The notes under the pieces: model-generated
What the model was told of the DNA's origin: nothing
The model's input: only the letters and a program-made list of their open reading frames with translations
The model's database searches: none
Position numbers and translations under genes: made by a program
DNA from: Luteimonas wenzhouensis
GTDB taxonomy: Bacteria > Pseudomonadota > Gammaproteobacteria > Xanthomonadales > Xanthomonadaceae
DNA length: 64,000 nt
Assembly: GCF_007859305.1 (NCBI RefSeq)
Contig: NZ_VOHE01000001.1
Coordinates: forward strand, 186,001-250,000
Direction of reading: 5' to 3'
In this document: positions 22,812 through 32,200 of the stretch, piece after piece
How the letters are laid out: each line of letters opens with the position of its first letter
Position numbering within the stretch: position 1 is the stretch's first letter

Positions 22812-23807
22812 ATGGGAGTGCCCGCCAGCTTCACCGCATTCCGCATCCACAATGACGACGCCGGCTACCGCAGCGGCCTGGAGCAGCTGTCGATCGACGA
22901 CCTCTCGCCGGGCGAGATCGTGGTCAAGGTCGCGTTCTCCTCGGTCAACTTCAAGGACGCGCTGGCCGGCACCGGCAAGGGCCGGATCCTGCGCGAGTTC
23001 CCCCTGGTCGGCGGCATCGACCTGGCCGGGCACGTGGTGTCCTCGGCCGACCCGCGCTTCCGCGAAGGCGACGAGGTGCTGGTCACCGGCAGCGGCCTGA
23101 GCGAGACCCGCGACGGCGGCTACAGCGCCTATGCGCGGATCGAGTCGAAATGGGCGATCCCGCTGCCGATGGGGCTCTCGCTGCGCGAGAGCATGATCCT
23201 GGGCACGGCCGGCTTCACCGCCGCGCTGGCGCTGCTGCGGATGGAAGAGAACCGGCAGTCGCCCGCGCTCGGCCCGCTCGCGGTCACCGGGGCCACCGGC
23301 GGGGTCGGCTCGCTGGCGATCGACATCTTCAGCCGCGCCGGCTACACGGTGCACGCGATCACCGGCAAGGCCGAACATGCCGGCTACCTGCAGTCGATCG
23401 GGGCCGCCGAGGTCCATGGGCGCGAGGTCCTGTCCACCACCCGTCCGCTGGAATCGGTGCGCTTCGGCGGCGGCCTGGACAACGTCGGGGGCCCGATGCT
23501 GGCCAGCCTGCTGGCGCAGACCCGGCCCTACGGCAACGTGGCCAGCGCCGGCCTGGCCGCCAGCGCGCAGCTCCCGGCCACGGTGATGCCGCACATCATT
23601 CGTGGCGTCTCGCTGCTCGGCGTGGCCTCGGCGGGCACCGCGCGCGACCTCCGCGACCAGGTCTGGCGCCGCCTGGCTTCGGACTGGAAGCCGCGCCACC
23701 TGGACCGCATCTGCACCCGCGAAACCACGCTCGAGGGCCTGTCGCAGGTGTTCGAGGACATGCTGGCCGGCGGCTCCCTCGGCAGGACCCTGGTCACATT
23801 CCCCTAG
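22812..23807 (+). CDS. acuI: MDR-family oxidoreductase, acrylyl-CoA reductase type
   Basis: A 331-residue zinc-free medium-chain reductase of the YhdH/AcuI type, reducing acrylyl-CoA to propionyl-CoA with NADPH. Visible features are the GroES-like N-domain (VAFSSVNFKDALAGTGKGRI), the Rossmann motif VTGATGGVGSLAIDI, and the family block RGVSLLGVASAGTARDLRDQVW. It is preceded by GGAGGCAAG. The substrate assignment rests on family resemblance only. Confidence 0.85.
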   Translation: MGVPASFTAFRIHNDDAGYRSGLEQLSIDDLSPGEIVVKVAFSSVNFKDALAGTGKGRILREFPLVGGIDLAGHVVSSADPRFREGDEVLVTGSGLSETRDGGYSAYARIESKWAIPLPMGLSLRESMILGTAGFTAALALLRMEENRQSPALGPLAVTGATGGVGSLAIDIFSRAGYTVHAITGKAEHAGYLQSIGAAEVHGREVLSTTRPLESVRFGGGLDNVGGPMLASLLAQTRPYGNVASAGLAASAQLPATVMPHIIRGVSLLGVASAGTARDLRDQVWRRLASDWKPRHLDRICTRETTLEGLSQVFEDMLAGGSLGRTLVTFP

Positions 23808-23816
23808 GCCCACTGG

Positions 23817-23844
23817 TTGGCAACCCGGCCCCGGCCGCTACAAT
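23817..23844 (+). promoter_or_regulatory. Sigma-70-type promoter of pilH
   Basis: TTGGCA (23817-23822) and TACAAT (23839-23844) are separated by 16 bp and lie 26 bp upstream of the pilH ATG, which has a GGAAGGGG ribosome site. The -35 starts 10 bp after the previous gene stops. Confidence 0.65.
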
Positions 23845-23870
23845 CCGCTGCAACGGAAGGGGAACACGAC

Positions 23871-24269
23871 ATGGCGCGCATCCTCATCGTCGACGACTCG
23901 CCCTCGCAGCTGATGGGCATCCGCCGCATCGTGGAGAAGCTCGGGCACCAGGCCGTGACCGCCGAGGACGGCGCCGCCGGCGTGCGCGCCGCCAAGGAGC
24001 ACCTTCCCGACCTGATCCTGATGGACGTGGTGATGCCGAACCTCAACGGGTTCCAGGCCACCCGTACGATCAAGCGCGACCCGGAGACTGGCCACATCCC
24101 GGTGATCCTGGTCACTACCAAGGACCAGGAAACCGACCGCGTCTGGGGCCTGCGCCAGGGCGCGCAGGGCTACCTCACCAAGCCCTTCAGCGAAGCCGAA
24201 CTGACCGAGGCCATCGTTTCCACCATCGGCCGCGGCGACCCGCCCGGACCCACGCCCGACGCCGGCTGA
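23871..24269 (+). CDS. pilH: Single-domain response regulator, twitching motility PilH type
   Basis: A 132-residue CheY-like receiver with no output domain. The acidic pocket is DD at 8-9, phospho-acceptor Asp52 (LILMDVVMPN), switch Thr82/Thr83 and Lys104 (LTKPF). The sequence ARILIVDDSPSQLMGIRRIVEKLGH is close to PilH of the Pil-Chp pathway, which tunes type IV pilus retraction. Other pil-chp genes are not in the window, so PilH and a generic CheY-like protein cannot be fully separated. Confidence 0.82.
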   Translation: MARILIVDDSPSQLMGIRRIVEKLGHQAVTAEDGAAGVRAAKEHLPDLILMDVVMPNLNGFQATRTIKRDPETGHIPVILVTTKDQETDRVWGLRQGAQGYLTKPFSEAELTEAIVSTIGRGDPPGPTPDAG

Positions 24270-24376
24270 CGCCCGGCCGTGGTGCGGCGGGCCGGACAGG
24301 CATCACGACGCCGGCTTCCCACGCAGCCTCCAGCGAGGCCGGCACCCGGGCCCGCCGGACCGTCAGCGGACGGCGC

Positions 24377-25285
24377 TCAGCCCTGGCGCCACTTCCCGCC
24401 GAAGCTGTCGCGCAGCTTCGCGTAGGCCTCGCGCTGGCGCTCGTCCCGCGGCACCGGCGCCTGCACCTCCAGTTCCACCAGCTGGTCGCCGGCCGGCTCG
24501 CCGCCGGCGCCCGGCAGGCCACGGCCGCGCAGGCGCAGCTTGCGGCCGGCCTCCGAACCGGGCGGGATCTTGACCTCGACCCGGCCGCCCAGCGTGGGCA
24601 CGCTGACCTTGGCGCCCAGCGCCGCCTCCCATGGCGCCACCGGGAGGCTGTGGATGATGTTGCGCCCGTCCACCTCGAACTGCGGATGCGCGGCGTACTC
24701 GATCTCCAGCAGCAGGTCGCCGCCGCCGGCCCCCTGCCCCGCCAGGCGGATCACCTGGCCGGGCCGGATGCCCCGCGGCACCCGAACATCGAACGCGCGG
24801 CCATCGACCGAGATCCGCACGCTGTCGCCGCGGTACACGTTCTCCAGCGACACCGCCAGCCGGGCACGGGTATCGCCCATGCCGTGGGCGCGGCCGGCGG
24901 CGCGCGGGCCGGCGCCGTTCCCCGCCGCGCGCCGGAACAGGCTCTCGAAGAAGTCGCTGAAGCCGCCCCCGGCGCCGCCGCCGGCGAACACCTCTTCGAA
25001 GTCGAAACCGCCCGCGCCGGGCGCGGCGCCGCCGAAGCCGGCCGGCGGCACCTCGTCGCCGGGACGGTATCCGCGCGCGCGCAGCTGGTCGTAGGCCTTG
25101 CGGCGGCCCGGGTCGCGCAGCGCCTCGTAGGCTTCGTTGACGGCCTTGAAGCGCTCCTCCGCGCCGGGCTCCTTGCTGACGTCGGGGTGGTACTTGCGCG
25201 CCAGGCGCCGGTAGGCGGACTTGATCTCCGCGTCGCCGGCGCTCGGTTCCACGCCCAGCACGCTGTAGTAATCCTTGAACTGCAT
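24377..25285 (-). CDS. cbpA: Curved DNA-binding protein, DnaJ family co-chaperone
   Basis: A 302-residue type II J-protein without zinc finger. The J domain spans 4-70 with HPD at 33-35 (KYHPDVSK), then a Gly/Phe-rich linker (about 80-130), then the two substrate-binding barrels (LAVSLENVYRGDSVRISVDG, VPRGIRPGQVIRLAGQG, PPGSEAGRKLRLRGRGLPG). It stimulates DnaK and, in E. coli, binds curved DNA. It lies 68 bp downstream of hsp20 on the same strand, so the pair forms a heat-shock unit. Confidence 0.9.
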   Translation of the reverse strand: MQFKDYYSVLGVEPSAGDAEIKSAYRRLARKYHPDVSKEPGAEERFKAVNEAYEALRDPGRRKAYDQLRARGYRPGDEVPPAGFGGAAPGAGGFDFEEVFAGGGAGGGFSDFFESLFRRAAGNGAGPRAAGRAHGMGDTRARLAVSLENVYRGDSVRISVDGRAFDVRVPRGIRPGQVIRLAGQGAGGGDLLLEIEYAAHPQFEVDGRNIIHSLPVAPWEAALGAKVSVPTLGGRVEVKIPPGSEAGRKLRLRGRGLPGAGGEPAGDQLVELEVQAPVPRDERQREAYAKLRDSFGGKWRQG

Positions 25286-25298
25286 GCTCGCTCCACGA

Positions 25299-25325
25299 CG
25301 ACGGCCCGCGTGTCGCGGGCCGTCG
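25299..25325 (-). terminator. Strong hairpin between hsp20 and cbpA
   Basis: A 12-bp perfect inverted repeat (CGACGGCCCGCG and complement) with a 3-nt loop lies 28 bp after the hsp20 stop and 13 bp before the cbpA start. No U-run follows. It may attenuate readthrough or protect the hsp20 mRNA 3' end so that hsp20 is made in excess of cbpA. Confidence 0.5.
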
Positions 25326-25353
25326 CGATTCTACCGGCGCAGGCGCACCGCGG

Positions 25354-25812
25354 TCAGTGCGCGGTCTGCACCCCGACCTGGATCCGGCGCGGCGTGCTCT
25401 CCGGCCGCTTCGGGATCACGATCTCCAGCACGCCGTTGCGGCCCGTGGCGACAATGCCATCGGGATCGGCGCTGTCGGGCAGCGCGAAGCGGCGGTGGAA
25501 CATGCCGTAGTGGCGCTCCACGCGCGAGAAGTGCTCGGTCTCGGTCTTCGACTCGCTCTTGCGCTCGCCCTTGATCGAGAGGATGCCCTTGTCCATCTGC
25601 ACCTCGATGTCCTGCGGGTCGATACCCGGCAGGTCGGCGTAGAGCACGAAGCGCTCGGCCTCCTCCTTGATGTCCACGCGCGGCACCCACTGCGAGGTGA
25701 CCACCGCGGAGGCGTCGGAATCGTGCTCGCCGAAGAAGCGGTCGAACATCTGGCGGATCTCGTCGTGAAGCGCGAGCTCGGTCGGACGCTGGTTGTAACG
25801 AACGATGCTCAT
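25354..25812 (-). CDS. Small heat-shock protein, Hsp20/alpha-crystallin family
   Basis: A 152-residue ATP-independent chaperone holding unfolding proteins. The alpha-crystallin domain spans about 40-138: VDIKEEAERFVLYADLPGIDPQDIEVQMDKGILSIKGERK, ending with the signature NGVLEIVIPKRPES. The short C-terminus has RRIQVGV in place of the usual IXI. The ribosome site AGGAG lies 7 bp before ATG 25812. A sigma-32-type promoter lies upstream. Confidence 0.93.
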   Translation of the reverse strand: MSIVRYNQRPTELALHDEIRQMFDRFFGEHDSDASAVVTSQWVPRVDIKEEAERFVLYADLPGIDPQDIEVQMDKGILSIKGERKSESKTETEHFSRVERHYGMFHRRFALPDSADPDGIVATGRNGVLEIVIPKRPESTPRRIQVGVQTAH

Positions 25813-26244
25813 GTCTGGCTCCTGTCTGTCACGTCTGCGGCCCCCGGCCGCTGATGCCCCTCATCTATGGACGGGAAGGCGGTTTTCAAGGGGTTTTCCC
25901 CTGCCCCGGGCCGCCGCGGCGAGGCCCGGGAGGCGGCCGTGGCGACCCGACCGGCAGGCCGCGGGCGATACCGGGGAGGGTCGCGGCCGCCGGCCGGACA
26001 GGGCGTCCGAACGACCGGGGCATCCGCGCGCCGCGGGCTGCCGCGGCCCCACCGGGGCGCACGCGACGGCCAGGCATGGGCCGCGTCCGTGGTCCCGCGG
26101 TGTCGGGTGGCGCCCCCGCGGCGGGGAGTCGACAGGACGCCGGAACGACGCAGCGCCTTGCGCGGGAGTGGCCGGGCCGAGCGCACCTTCTCCCCGGCCG
26201 TGCGACGATAGGCCCGACGACCCCACGCCACGAGGCTGCCTCCC
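25813..26244. other. 432-bp gap between hsp20 and the peroxiredoxin gene
   Basis: This very GC-rich stretch separates the divergent hsp20 and peroxiredoxin genes. It holds the hsp20 heat-shock promoter near its left end and the peroxiredoxin upstream region at its right. Open frames here have no family resemblance and I call no gene. I see no repeat of note besides short GC palindromes. Confidence 0.6.
25863..25893 (-). promoter_or_regulatory. Sigma-32 (heat-shock) promoter of hsp20
   Basis: Read on the minus strand, CCCCTTGAA (25893-25885) matches the sigma-32 -35 consensus. After 14 bp, CCATAGAT (25870-25863) matches the -10 consensus CCCCATNT in part. The untranslated leader would be about 45 nt and contains a perfect GCGGCC/GGCCGC hairpin around GGG, ending 23 nt before the ATG. 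Confidence 0.7.
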
Positions 26245-26727
26245 ATGACCATCCAGATCGGCGACCGCATCCCCGAAGTGGTGCTCAAGTACATCGACGA
26301 TGGCGTGCAGGCCATCGACACGCCCACCCTGTTCGACGGCAGCAAGGTCGTGCTGTTCGCCGTCCCGGGCGCCTTCACCCCCACCTGCTCGGAGCGGCAC
26401 CTGCCAGGCTTCATCGAGCGCTTCGACCGCTTCCGCGAACTCGGCGTCGAGGTCGCCTGCATGGCGGTAAACGATCCGTTCGTGATGCAGGCCTGGGGCG
26501 AGAGCCTGGGCGTGCCCAAGGGCCTGAAGCTGCTGTCGGACGGCAACGCCGACCTCACTCGCGCGATGGGCCTGGAGATGGACGCCAGCGGCTACGGCAT
26601 GGGCATCCGCTGCAAGCGCTTCGCCCTCTATGCCGAGGACGGCGTGGTCAAGCACCTGTTCGTCGAGGCACCGGGCGAGTTCAAGGTCTCGAGCGCCGAG
26701 CACGTGCTGGAAGCGCTGGGGGGCTGA
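26245..26727 (+). CDS. Peroxiredoxin, Prx5/AhpE-like hybrid type
   Basis: A 160-residue thiol peroxidase. The peroxidatic Cys48 lies in PGAFTPTCSERHLPGF, the Prx5 hallmark. Further Cys72 and Cys123 could resolve the sulfenic acid, or glutathione/glutaredoxin may do so. It reduces peroxides in the cytoplasm. The 3' 100 bp overlap the antisense 3' end of the PBP1C gene. Confidence 0.93.
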   Translation: MTIQIGDRIPEVVLKYIDDGVQAIDTPTLFDGSKVVLFAVPGAFTPTCSERHLPGFIERFDRFRELGVEVACMAVNDPFVMQAWGESLGVPKGLKLLSDGNADLTRAMGLEMDASGYGMGIRCKRFALYAEDGVVKHLFVEAPGEFKVSSAEHVLEALGG

Positions 26728-29156
26728 ACGCGGGCCGGCGCGGGCGCCGAGGGCCGTGCGCCGGCGTCGTCGCCCCCGCCCGCCGCGCCACCGCCGGTGT
26801 CGGGCACCAGCACCCGGAACCCGATGCTGGTCCACGCTCCGGTGTCGGCCAGCGCCGTGAGCCGGTGCGTCCCCGCGGCGTCGAACACGTGGACGAAGGG
26901 GTTGGCCCCGCGCGTGGTGGCGATCCTGCGCCCGTCCAGCAGCCACTGTACCGGCGCATCGGTGCCGACCGCGCGCAGCGACACCCGGATCCCGCGCGCA
27001 CTGCCGGGCGGCCGCGCCAGCACCGCGCCATCGGCCAGGCCCTCGATGCGCAGGGTCGCCACCGCCCCACGCCCGTCGTCGGCGCAGTCCGGCGACAGCG
27101 GCGGCAGGGTGGAGGCGCGACGGGTCGAGGCCGGCAACCACGGCGACGCCAGCGCAGGCCAGCGCGCCACCATCGCCGGCCGCGCCACGTGCGGCCTGCG
27201 GCAGTGCGCGGACAGGCGCAGCCCGGTGGCCGCATCGACCTCGAACCGCTCGATCCCCGCGCTCCACGCCCGCGCCTCGCGTTCGGCGAGGGTCGGCGGC
27301 ACCACCCGGTCGAGCACCCAGGCCTCGAAGCGGCGCTGGCACAACTCCGGCGGCTGCGATTCGATCGCGGTGCCCAGCGGCCAGCACACTTCGCGTTTTT
27401 CGACCGATGGCGGCGGCGGCACCGGGGCGCCGTCGCCGGGCCCCCGCGGCAGGCTGTCGACGACCTCGAACAGCAGTGGCAGTGCCGTCAGCGCGCCATA
27501 CTGGCCCGGCAACGGCGTGCCGTCGGGCCGCCCGACCCACACCCCGACCGTGTAGCGGCGCGTACCGCCCAGCGCCCAGGCGTCGCGGAAGCCGTAGCTG
27601 GTCCCGGTCTTCCACGCCACCCGCGGCCGGCGCGCCACGTCGAACATGCCCTCGCGCTCGCCCGGGCGCGGATTGGACTCGAGGATCTCGCGCACGATCC
27701 AGGCCGCGCCCGGCGACAGCAACCGGCGCTCGATGAGCGGGTCGTCCGGCGTATAGCGCACCCGTCCGGCCAGCCCGTCGCGATGCAGGGCCGCGTGCGC
27801 GCCCACGAGGTCCTCGAGCCGCGCGCCGGTGCCGCCCAGGACCAGCGCGAGGTTGGGCGAGGCGCCGCGGGGGAAGCGCAGCTCGATGCCGGCGTGCACC
27901 AGGCGCGCGGCGAACCGCGCCGGACCGATCCGGTCGAGCAGGTCCACCGCGGGCACGTTGAGCGAGCGCTGCAGCGCCGTCGCCGCCGTCACCGGACCGT
28001 TGAACACCGCGTCGAAGTTGCCGGGACGGTAGCCGCCGAACGATTGCGGCGCATCCACCAGCAGGCTGTGGGAATGGATCAGTCCGTCGTCCAGGGCCAT
28101 GCCGTACACGAACGGCTTGAGCGTGGAGCCCGGCGAACGCCAGGCGCGCACCATGTCGACGTGGCCCAGGCGCGAACGGTCGGCGAGATCGAGTGAACCG
28201 ACGTAGGCGCGCGCCTCCATGGTCGTGTTGTCGACCACCAGCAGCGCCGCCGAGGTGCGCTCGGGCAGGCCCGAGAAGTACGCCTCCACCCGCGCCTCGA
28301 GGGTGCGCTGCAGGCCGGCGTCGAGGGTGGTGGCGATGCGCTCCTCGCGCGGCCGCGCCGCGCGCAGGCGCTGGGCCAGCAGCGGCGCCGACAGCGGCGG
28401 CCGCAGGCGGCGCGCGACCACGGCCTCGACCTTCGCCTCGCGCACCTGTTCCGGGGTCCACACGCCCAGCGCGGCCATGCGCTCGAGCACCTTGTCGCGC
28501 GCGGCCTGCGCCGCTTCGGGATGCCGGTCCGGGCGCAGGCGGCTGGGTGCCTGGGGCAGCACGACCAGCAGCGCGGCCTCGGCGTGCGACAGCCGTGCGG
28601 CCGGCTTGCCCAGGTAGGCCCAGCTCGCGGCCTCCACGCCCTCGATCGTGCCGCCGAACGGCGCCCGCTCCAGGTACAGCGCCAGGATCTGGTCCTTGGA
28701 CAGGCACGCCTCAAGCTGCAGCGCGCGCAGCACCTGCACCAGCTTGCCCGGCAAGCTGCGGGTCGCGCCCGGGCGCCGGTCGAGGATCCGCGCCACCTGC
28801 ATGGTGAGCGTCGAACCACCCGAGACGATGCGGCCGCCACGCGCCCATTGCCAGCCCGCCCGCAACAGCGCGTACGGATTCACGCCGGGATGGCGATCGA
28901 ACCAGCGGTCCTCGTAGGCCAGCAGCGCCTGGACGTACAGCGGCGAAACGCTCTCGCGCCTGGCCGGCAGGCGCCAGACGCCTTCGCTGTCGGCAAACGC
29001 GCGCAGCGGCGTGCCATCGGCCGCGACCACCATCGTGCTGGTGTCACGCGCCCCGGGCAGCCGCGGCGGGAACGCCAGGTCGAGCGCCAGCAAGCCCAGC
29101 AGCAGCGCCACCGTGCCCCAGCGCAGCCAAGGCAGCAGCCGCTTCAGCGCCGCCAT
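26628..29156 (-). CDS. pbpC: Penicillin-binding protein 1C
   Basis: An 842-residue bifunctional peptidoglycan synthase anchored by one N-terminal helix (about 12-30). The glycosyltransferase domain has Glu82 in ALLAYEDRWFDRHPG and GGSTLTMQVAR. The transpeptidase has Ser344 in the SxxK motif STLK and KTGTS in WKTGTSYGFRDAW. The C-terminal BiPBP_C-type beta domain (about 700-800) follows. The frame then runs on about 33 codons antisense into the peroxiredoxin gene before a stop, so the tail is unusual. It pairs with the alpha-2-macroglobulin gene, as in E. coli. Confidence 0.92.
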   Translation of the reverse strand: MAALKRLLPWLRWGTVALLLGLLALDLAFPPRLPGARDTSTMVVAADGTPLRAFADSEGVWRLPARRESVSPLYVQALLAYEDRWFDRHPGVNPYALLRAGWQWARGGRIVSGGSTLTMQVARILDRRPGATRSLPGKLVQVLRALQLEACLSKDQILALYLERAPFGGTIEGVEAASWAYLGKPAARLSHAEAALLVVLPQAPSRLRPDRHPEAAQAARDKVLERMAALGVWTPEQVREAKVEAVVARRLRPPLSAPLLAQRLRAARPREERIATTLDAGLQRTLEARVEAYFSGLPERTSAALLVVDNTTMEARAYVGSLDLADRSRLGHVDMVRAWRSPGSTLKPFVYGMALDDGLIHSHSLLVDAPQSFGGYRPGNFDAVFNGPVTAATALQRSLNVPAVDLLDRIGPARFAARLVHAGIELRFPRGASPNLALVLGGTGARLEDLVGAHAALHRDGLAGRVRYTPDDPLIERRLLSPGAAWIVREILESNPRPGEREGMFDVARRPRVAWKTGTSYGFRDAWALGGTRRYTVGVWVGRPDGTPLPGQYGALTALPLLFEVVDSLPRGPGDGAPVPPPPSVEKREVCWPLGTAIESQPPELCQRRFEAWVLDRVVPPTLAEREARAWSAGIERFEVDAATGLRLSAHCRRPHVARPAMVARWPALASPWLPASTRRASTLPPLSPDCADDGRGAVATLRIEGLADGAVLARPPGSARGIRVSLRAVGTDAPVQWLLDGRRIATTRGANPFVHVFDAAGTHRLTALADTGAWTSIGFRVLVPDTGGGAAGGGDDAGARPSAPAPARVQPPSASSTCSALETLNSPGASTNRCLTTPSSA

Positions 29157-29263
29157 GGGGCGGCCCCTCCCGCGGCCCGGCGCACGCGGCTCGACCGCAT
29201 GCGCGCGGCCGGCTCAGCCCGCCGGAGGATGCGCCCCTGCCGCATGCGCGGCCCCCTGCCCGC

Positions 29264-32200
29264 TCACGGCTGCACGACGGTGATCGAAGCCGGCAGGGCC
29301 CGGCCCACCCCGCGCACGTCGGGCCGGTACATGTCCTCGACCATCGGCGGCGGCACCGCGTAGGTGCCCGGCGTCACCGCGCGGACCAGGTAGAACACCC
29401 GCGCCGCGCGGCCGGCGTCCAGGTCCAACGCGGCCACGTACCGGTCGTCGCGGTACTCCTCGTGGCGCACCCGCGCCGCATCGGCGCGTTCGCTGATGCG
29501 CACGCCCGCCACCACCACGTCCGCCCACTGCCTGGCGTCGCCGAGGTTGAAGTTCTCCACCTCCAGTCCCGCCGGCAGCAGGTCGGTGAGCAGCGCGTCG
29601 CGGATCGCCACGTCCGAGGTCACCGTCACCCCGACGATCAGCGCCTCGCCCTCCTTCAGCGGCGCCGGCGTCCACGGCTTGCCTTCGGTGGTGTACAGCC
29701 GCCGTTCGACCTTGACCGTGCCGGCATCGGGCGCGGGCGGCGACGCCGGCACGCCGGCCACGTCGATGTTCACGAACAGCGGCGGGCGGGCGCCGGCATC
29801 GTCCGTGCCCGCGGTCGCCAGGCGCGGTTCGAAGCGCACGCCACGCGCCAGCGCCGCGGCATCGTAGGTCCGTCCAACGATGCGCGCGGGCGCAACCTCC
29901 TGCGCCACGCCACCCTCGGCGAGGGTGCCCGCGACCCGGTGCCCGGGCGATGCCGCCAGCGCACGGCCCAGCCGCGCAAGGGCGATCTGTTCCTGGGTGC
30001 TCAGGTACAGCCGCCCACGGTCGCCGCGGCGCGCGTCGAGTTCGCGGCCGACCTCCACCGCGCGCGCCAGGTGCGCGGGCTTCGCCAGTCCGCGTTCCTG
30101 GACGAGCGCCACCATCAGCGCCTGGTCGCGCAGGGGGCTGCCGTAGTCCCACAGCAGGCCCGGACGGTCGCCCTTGAACGCGAAGGCCTGCTCGATCGCC
30201 TGCGCCCCGCGTGCGCCGTCGCCCTGCAGCGACAGGGCCAGGCCCAGGTGCAGCAGCGGCAGCGGACCCAGCGCATGCCTGCGGTCGTTGTCGTGGAGCG
30301 CGCGCAGGGTGCCCAGCGGCGCCCGGTTCACGCGCGCCAGTGCATAGCCGGCGTAGGCCTGGTAGGCGAAGCGCAGGTGCGAGCGGTGATCACGGCCGTA
30401 GAACTGCTCGCCGCCGGCCAGCAGGTCCTCGCCCAGGCGTTCGAGCGCCTTCTGCAGCATCGCCTCGGGCACGTTGAAGCCGGCATCGCGCGCATCGAGC
30501 AGGAACTCCACGATGTACGGGGTGAGCAGCGGATTGACGTAGCTGCCGTCGCCCCACATCGAGAAATGGCCGGCGCCCGTCTGCAGCGAGGCCAGGCGGC
30601 CGAGTGCACCCTCGACGTACTGGCGGCGCTTGCCGGCGTCCACGTCGCGGATGCCGAGCATCTCCACCGTGGCCCCGTCCAGCTGCAGCGCCGCGTAGCC
30701 CTTGCTTGCGGTCTGCTCGGCGCAGCCATAGGGATAGTCGAGCGCGCCGCGGATCGCACTGGCGAACGGGATCGGCGGCAGCGCGCTGACGGTGAACTGC
30801 GCGGTCACCGAACCGGGCAGCAGGCCGTCGGCCAGCGAGCCATCGAGCGTGATCGGCGCCGGCGTGGCCAGCGCCCGGGTGTTCGAACGCAGGATCGACG
30901 GCCAGGCCGCGCGTACCGGCAGGTCGTAACGGCGGTCTACCTTCACCCCGCTCCCGTCCACCCGCACCCGGACCTGGGCGACGGTATGGCCGCGACCGGC
31001 GGTGACCGGGAAGTTGAGCGTGGTGCGGCCGTCCGCGGACAGCTCCACCCGGCGCGCGCCCTCACCGACCGTGAGCGGGCCCACCCCGTCCACGCGCACC
31101 TCGAAGCGTCCGTCGCGACCGCTGTAGTTGGCCAGGTCCAGGGTCACCGTGCCGCGGTCGCCCGGCGCCATCACCCGGGGCATGCTGGCCTCGGCCACCA
31201 GCGGCGCGCGCACCAGGGTCTCGACCTCGCGGCTGCCATAGCCGTCGGCCGAGTACACCAGCGCCGACACCCGCAGGGTGCCGTTGAAGTCGGGCACGTC
31301 CAGGCGCACCCGCGCATTGCCCTGGGCGTCGAGCCGCACCGGTCCGGAGAACAGGTCCACCGTCTGCACCCGCGCGGTCGGCCGCCGCGCCTGCGGCAGC
31401 GCGGCCAGCGCCATGTCGCCGCCGAAGCGCAGGCGCGCGGCCCCGCCCTCGTAGCTCTCGATCACCCGCCCGTACACGTCCCAGGCATCCACGCCAAGGC
31501 GGCGCTGGGCGAAGAAGTGGGCGCGCGCGTCGGGCACCGGGTAGCGGGTGATGTTGAGGATGCCCACGTCGACCGCCGAGACCGTGGCCCAGGCCTCCTT
31601 GCCGGCCAGCTGCGGCGCGCTCAGCACCACTTGCAGCGGGCCTTCGGGCGTGATCGTCCCCGGCGCCTTCAGGCCCACCGCGACGCGCCGGTCGCGACGG
31701 TCCATGGGCACGTGGGCCACGCCCACCGCGCGCGCCGGCGTGACCTTGCTCGGCGCGCTGCCGCCGCGGAACACCAGCGCGGTGACGTAGACGTCGTGGC
31801 GTTCCCAGTCCTGCGTCACCGGGATCCGGAACGTGCGGCCGGCACGCGCCTCGATCTCCTGCACGTACAGCAGCCGGTCGCTCTCGACCAGCAGCAGGCC
31901 CTTGCCCGGATGCGGCGGGGTCACCGTCACCTCGAGCGTGTCGCCGGCGCGGTAGCCGCTGCGGTCGAGCGACAGCTTGACCTTGTCCGGGCGCGCATCC
32001 AGGCCGCGGTTGTCGTCGCCCCAGCCCCAGCCGGCGCGGAAGGGATAGCGCGTGACCAGCTTCGTCTCCGGATCGCGCACGTCGAGCCGGTACTCGCCCC
32101 ATTCCACCGCGAAGTCGAGGCGGGCGGCGGTCTCGCCGACGTCGACGGTGCGGGTCTCGACGTTCTCGTAGCGGCGGCTGAACTCGTACTCCCAGCCACC

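Noticed and set aside
25867-26211. Gene in the hsp20-peroxiredoxin gap
   Set aside because: The frame is Arg/Gly/Pro-rich, starts inside the hsp20 promoter and resembles no family.
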